44,247 nucleotides of DNA from Dyella marensis. Its GTDB lineage: Bacteria; Pseudomonadota; Gammaproteobacteria; Xanthomonadales; Rhodanobacteraceae. The translations under genes were made by a program, and so were the position numbers. Shown here one piece after another: positions 44,158-44,247 of the stretch (position 1 is the first letter of the stretch; each line of letters starts with the position of its first letter). The stretch lies in assembly GCF_900112865.1 (NCBI RefSeq), contig NZ_FONH01000027.1:1-44247 (forward strand), read 5' to 3'. Under the pieces are notes generated by a model. That model worked only from the letters and a program-made list of their open reading frames with translations. It ran no database searches and had not been told where the DNA came from.

Positions 44158-44247
44158 CGTAGGTTGGGGTGAGCGAAGCGAACCCCAACGTCGACACATC
44201 GATGCGCACCGCAACGTTGGGGTGCGCCTGCGGCTTACCCCAACCTA
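44158..44247. repeat. GTTGGGGT palindromic repeat, copy B (cut by window end)
   Basis: GTAGGTTGGGGTGAGCGAAG, then CGAACCCCAACGTCG, a central ACATCGATGCGCACCGCAACG, and GGTGCGCCTGCGGCTTACCC reaching the window end at CAACCTA. It matches copy A in the same orientation with few differences and is slightly truncated by the window edge. With copy A it brackets the REP-like doublet. Confidence 0.75.

Noticed and set aside
1..44247. CRISPR array, prophage, integron, secretion-system or biosynthetic gene cluster
   Set aside because: No regularly spaced direct repeats, integrase, phage structural genes, transposase, or multi-domain synthase were seen on either strand.

Overview
The window is a GC-rich chromosomal segment from a gammaproteobacterium of the Xanthomonadales (Lysobacterales), most likely Rhodanobacteraceae (Dyella, Rhodanobacter, Luteibacter or Frateuria type). 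The placement is an inference from gene content: a birA-coaX-SPOR operon, a PepSY-phoP-phoQ operon, a Gram-positive-type pdhA-pdhB-pdhC set, an extended tryptophanyl-tRNA synthetase, and interspersed hairpin repeats of the kinds common in this order. There is no rRNA, CRISPR array, prophage or insertion sequence; one tRNA gene (tRNA-Thr, anticodon TGT) is present.

Layout. 0-4.5 kb: aromatic amino acid use, with 4-hydroxyphenylpyruvate dioxygenase (hppD) divergent from a MarR regulator, a POT peptide transporter and tryptophan 2,3-dioxygenase. 4.7-8.4 kb: pyruvate-type 2-oxo acid dehydrogenase E1alpha, E1beta and E2, with a REP-like doublet between E1beta and E2. 8.4-9.9 kb: a VOC protein, a HigB-HigA toxin-antitoxin pair with two operators, and a small membrane protein. 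9.9-13.4 kb: trpS, arginase and a patatin phospholipase. 13.4-18.5 kb: a MASE1-PAS-PAS-GGDEF diguanylate cyclase, tRNA-Thr, and birA-coaX-SPOR. 18.7-23.3 kb: a small exported protein, an MtfA-like peptidase, PhoQ-PhoP-PepSY and dusA. 23.4-29.8 kb: an accessory stretch (TetR/SDR, DHFR-like reductase, DUF2268-like metalloprotease, class C beta-lactamase-like hydrolase, degenerate S4 pseudouridine synthase, unknown exported protein). 29.9-34.1 kb: a 1358-residue orphan hybrid sensor kinase. 34.3-36.4 kb: a DUF4442 hotdog protein, a remnant of a secretory lipase, and a MarR regulator. 36.4-43.1 kb: a complete RND efflux operon (adaptor, pump, outer-membrane channel) divergent from a TetR repressor. 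43.1-44.25 kb: an exported NlpC/P60-like protein and a repeat cluster cut by the window end.

Most of the window is housekeeping or well-known accessory content; I see no clear new multi-gene system. The most informative signals are regulatory: a palindrome filling the spacer of the hppD promoter; twin operators over a HigBA promoter that appears to give a leaderless toxin mRNA; and a directly repeated 16-mer over the opposed promoters of the efflux locus. Also worth a look are protein oddities: a pseudouridine-synthase homologue without the canonical catalytic Asp, an E2 acyltransferase with Thr in the HxxxDG position, and a TrpS with a YegP-like C-terminal extension.
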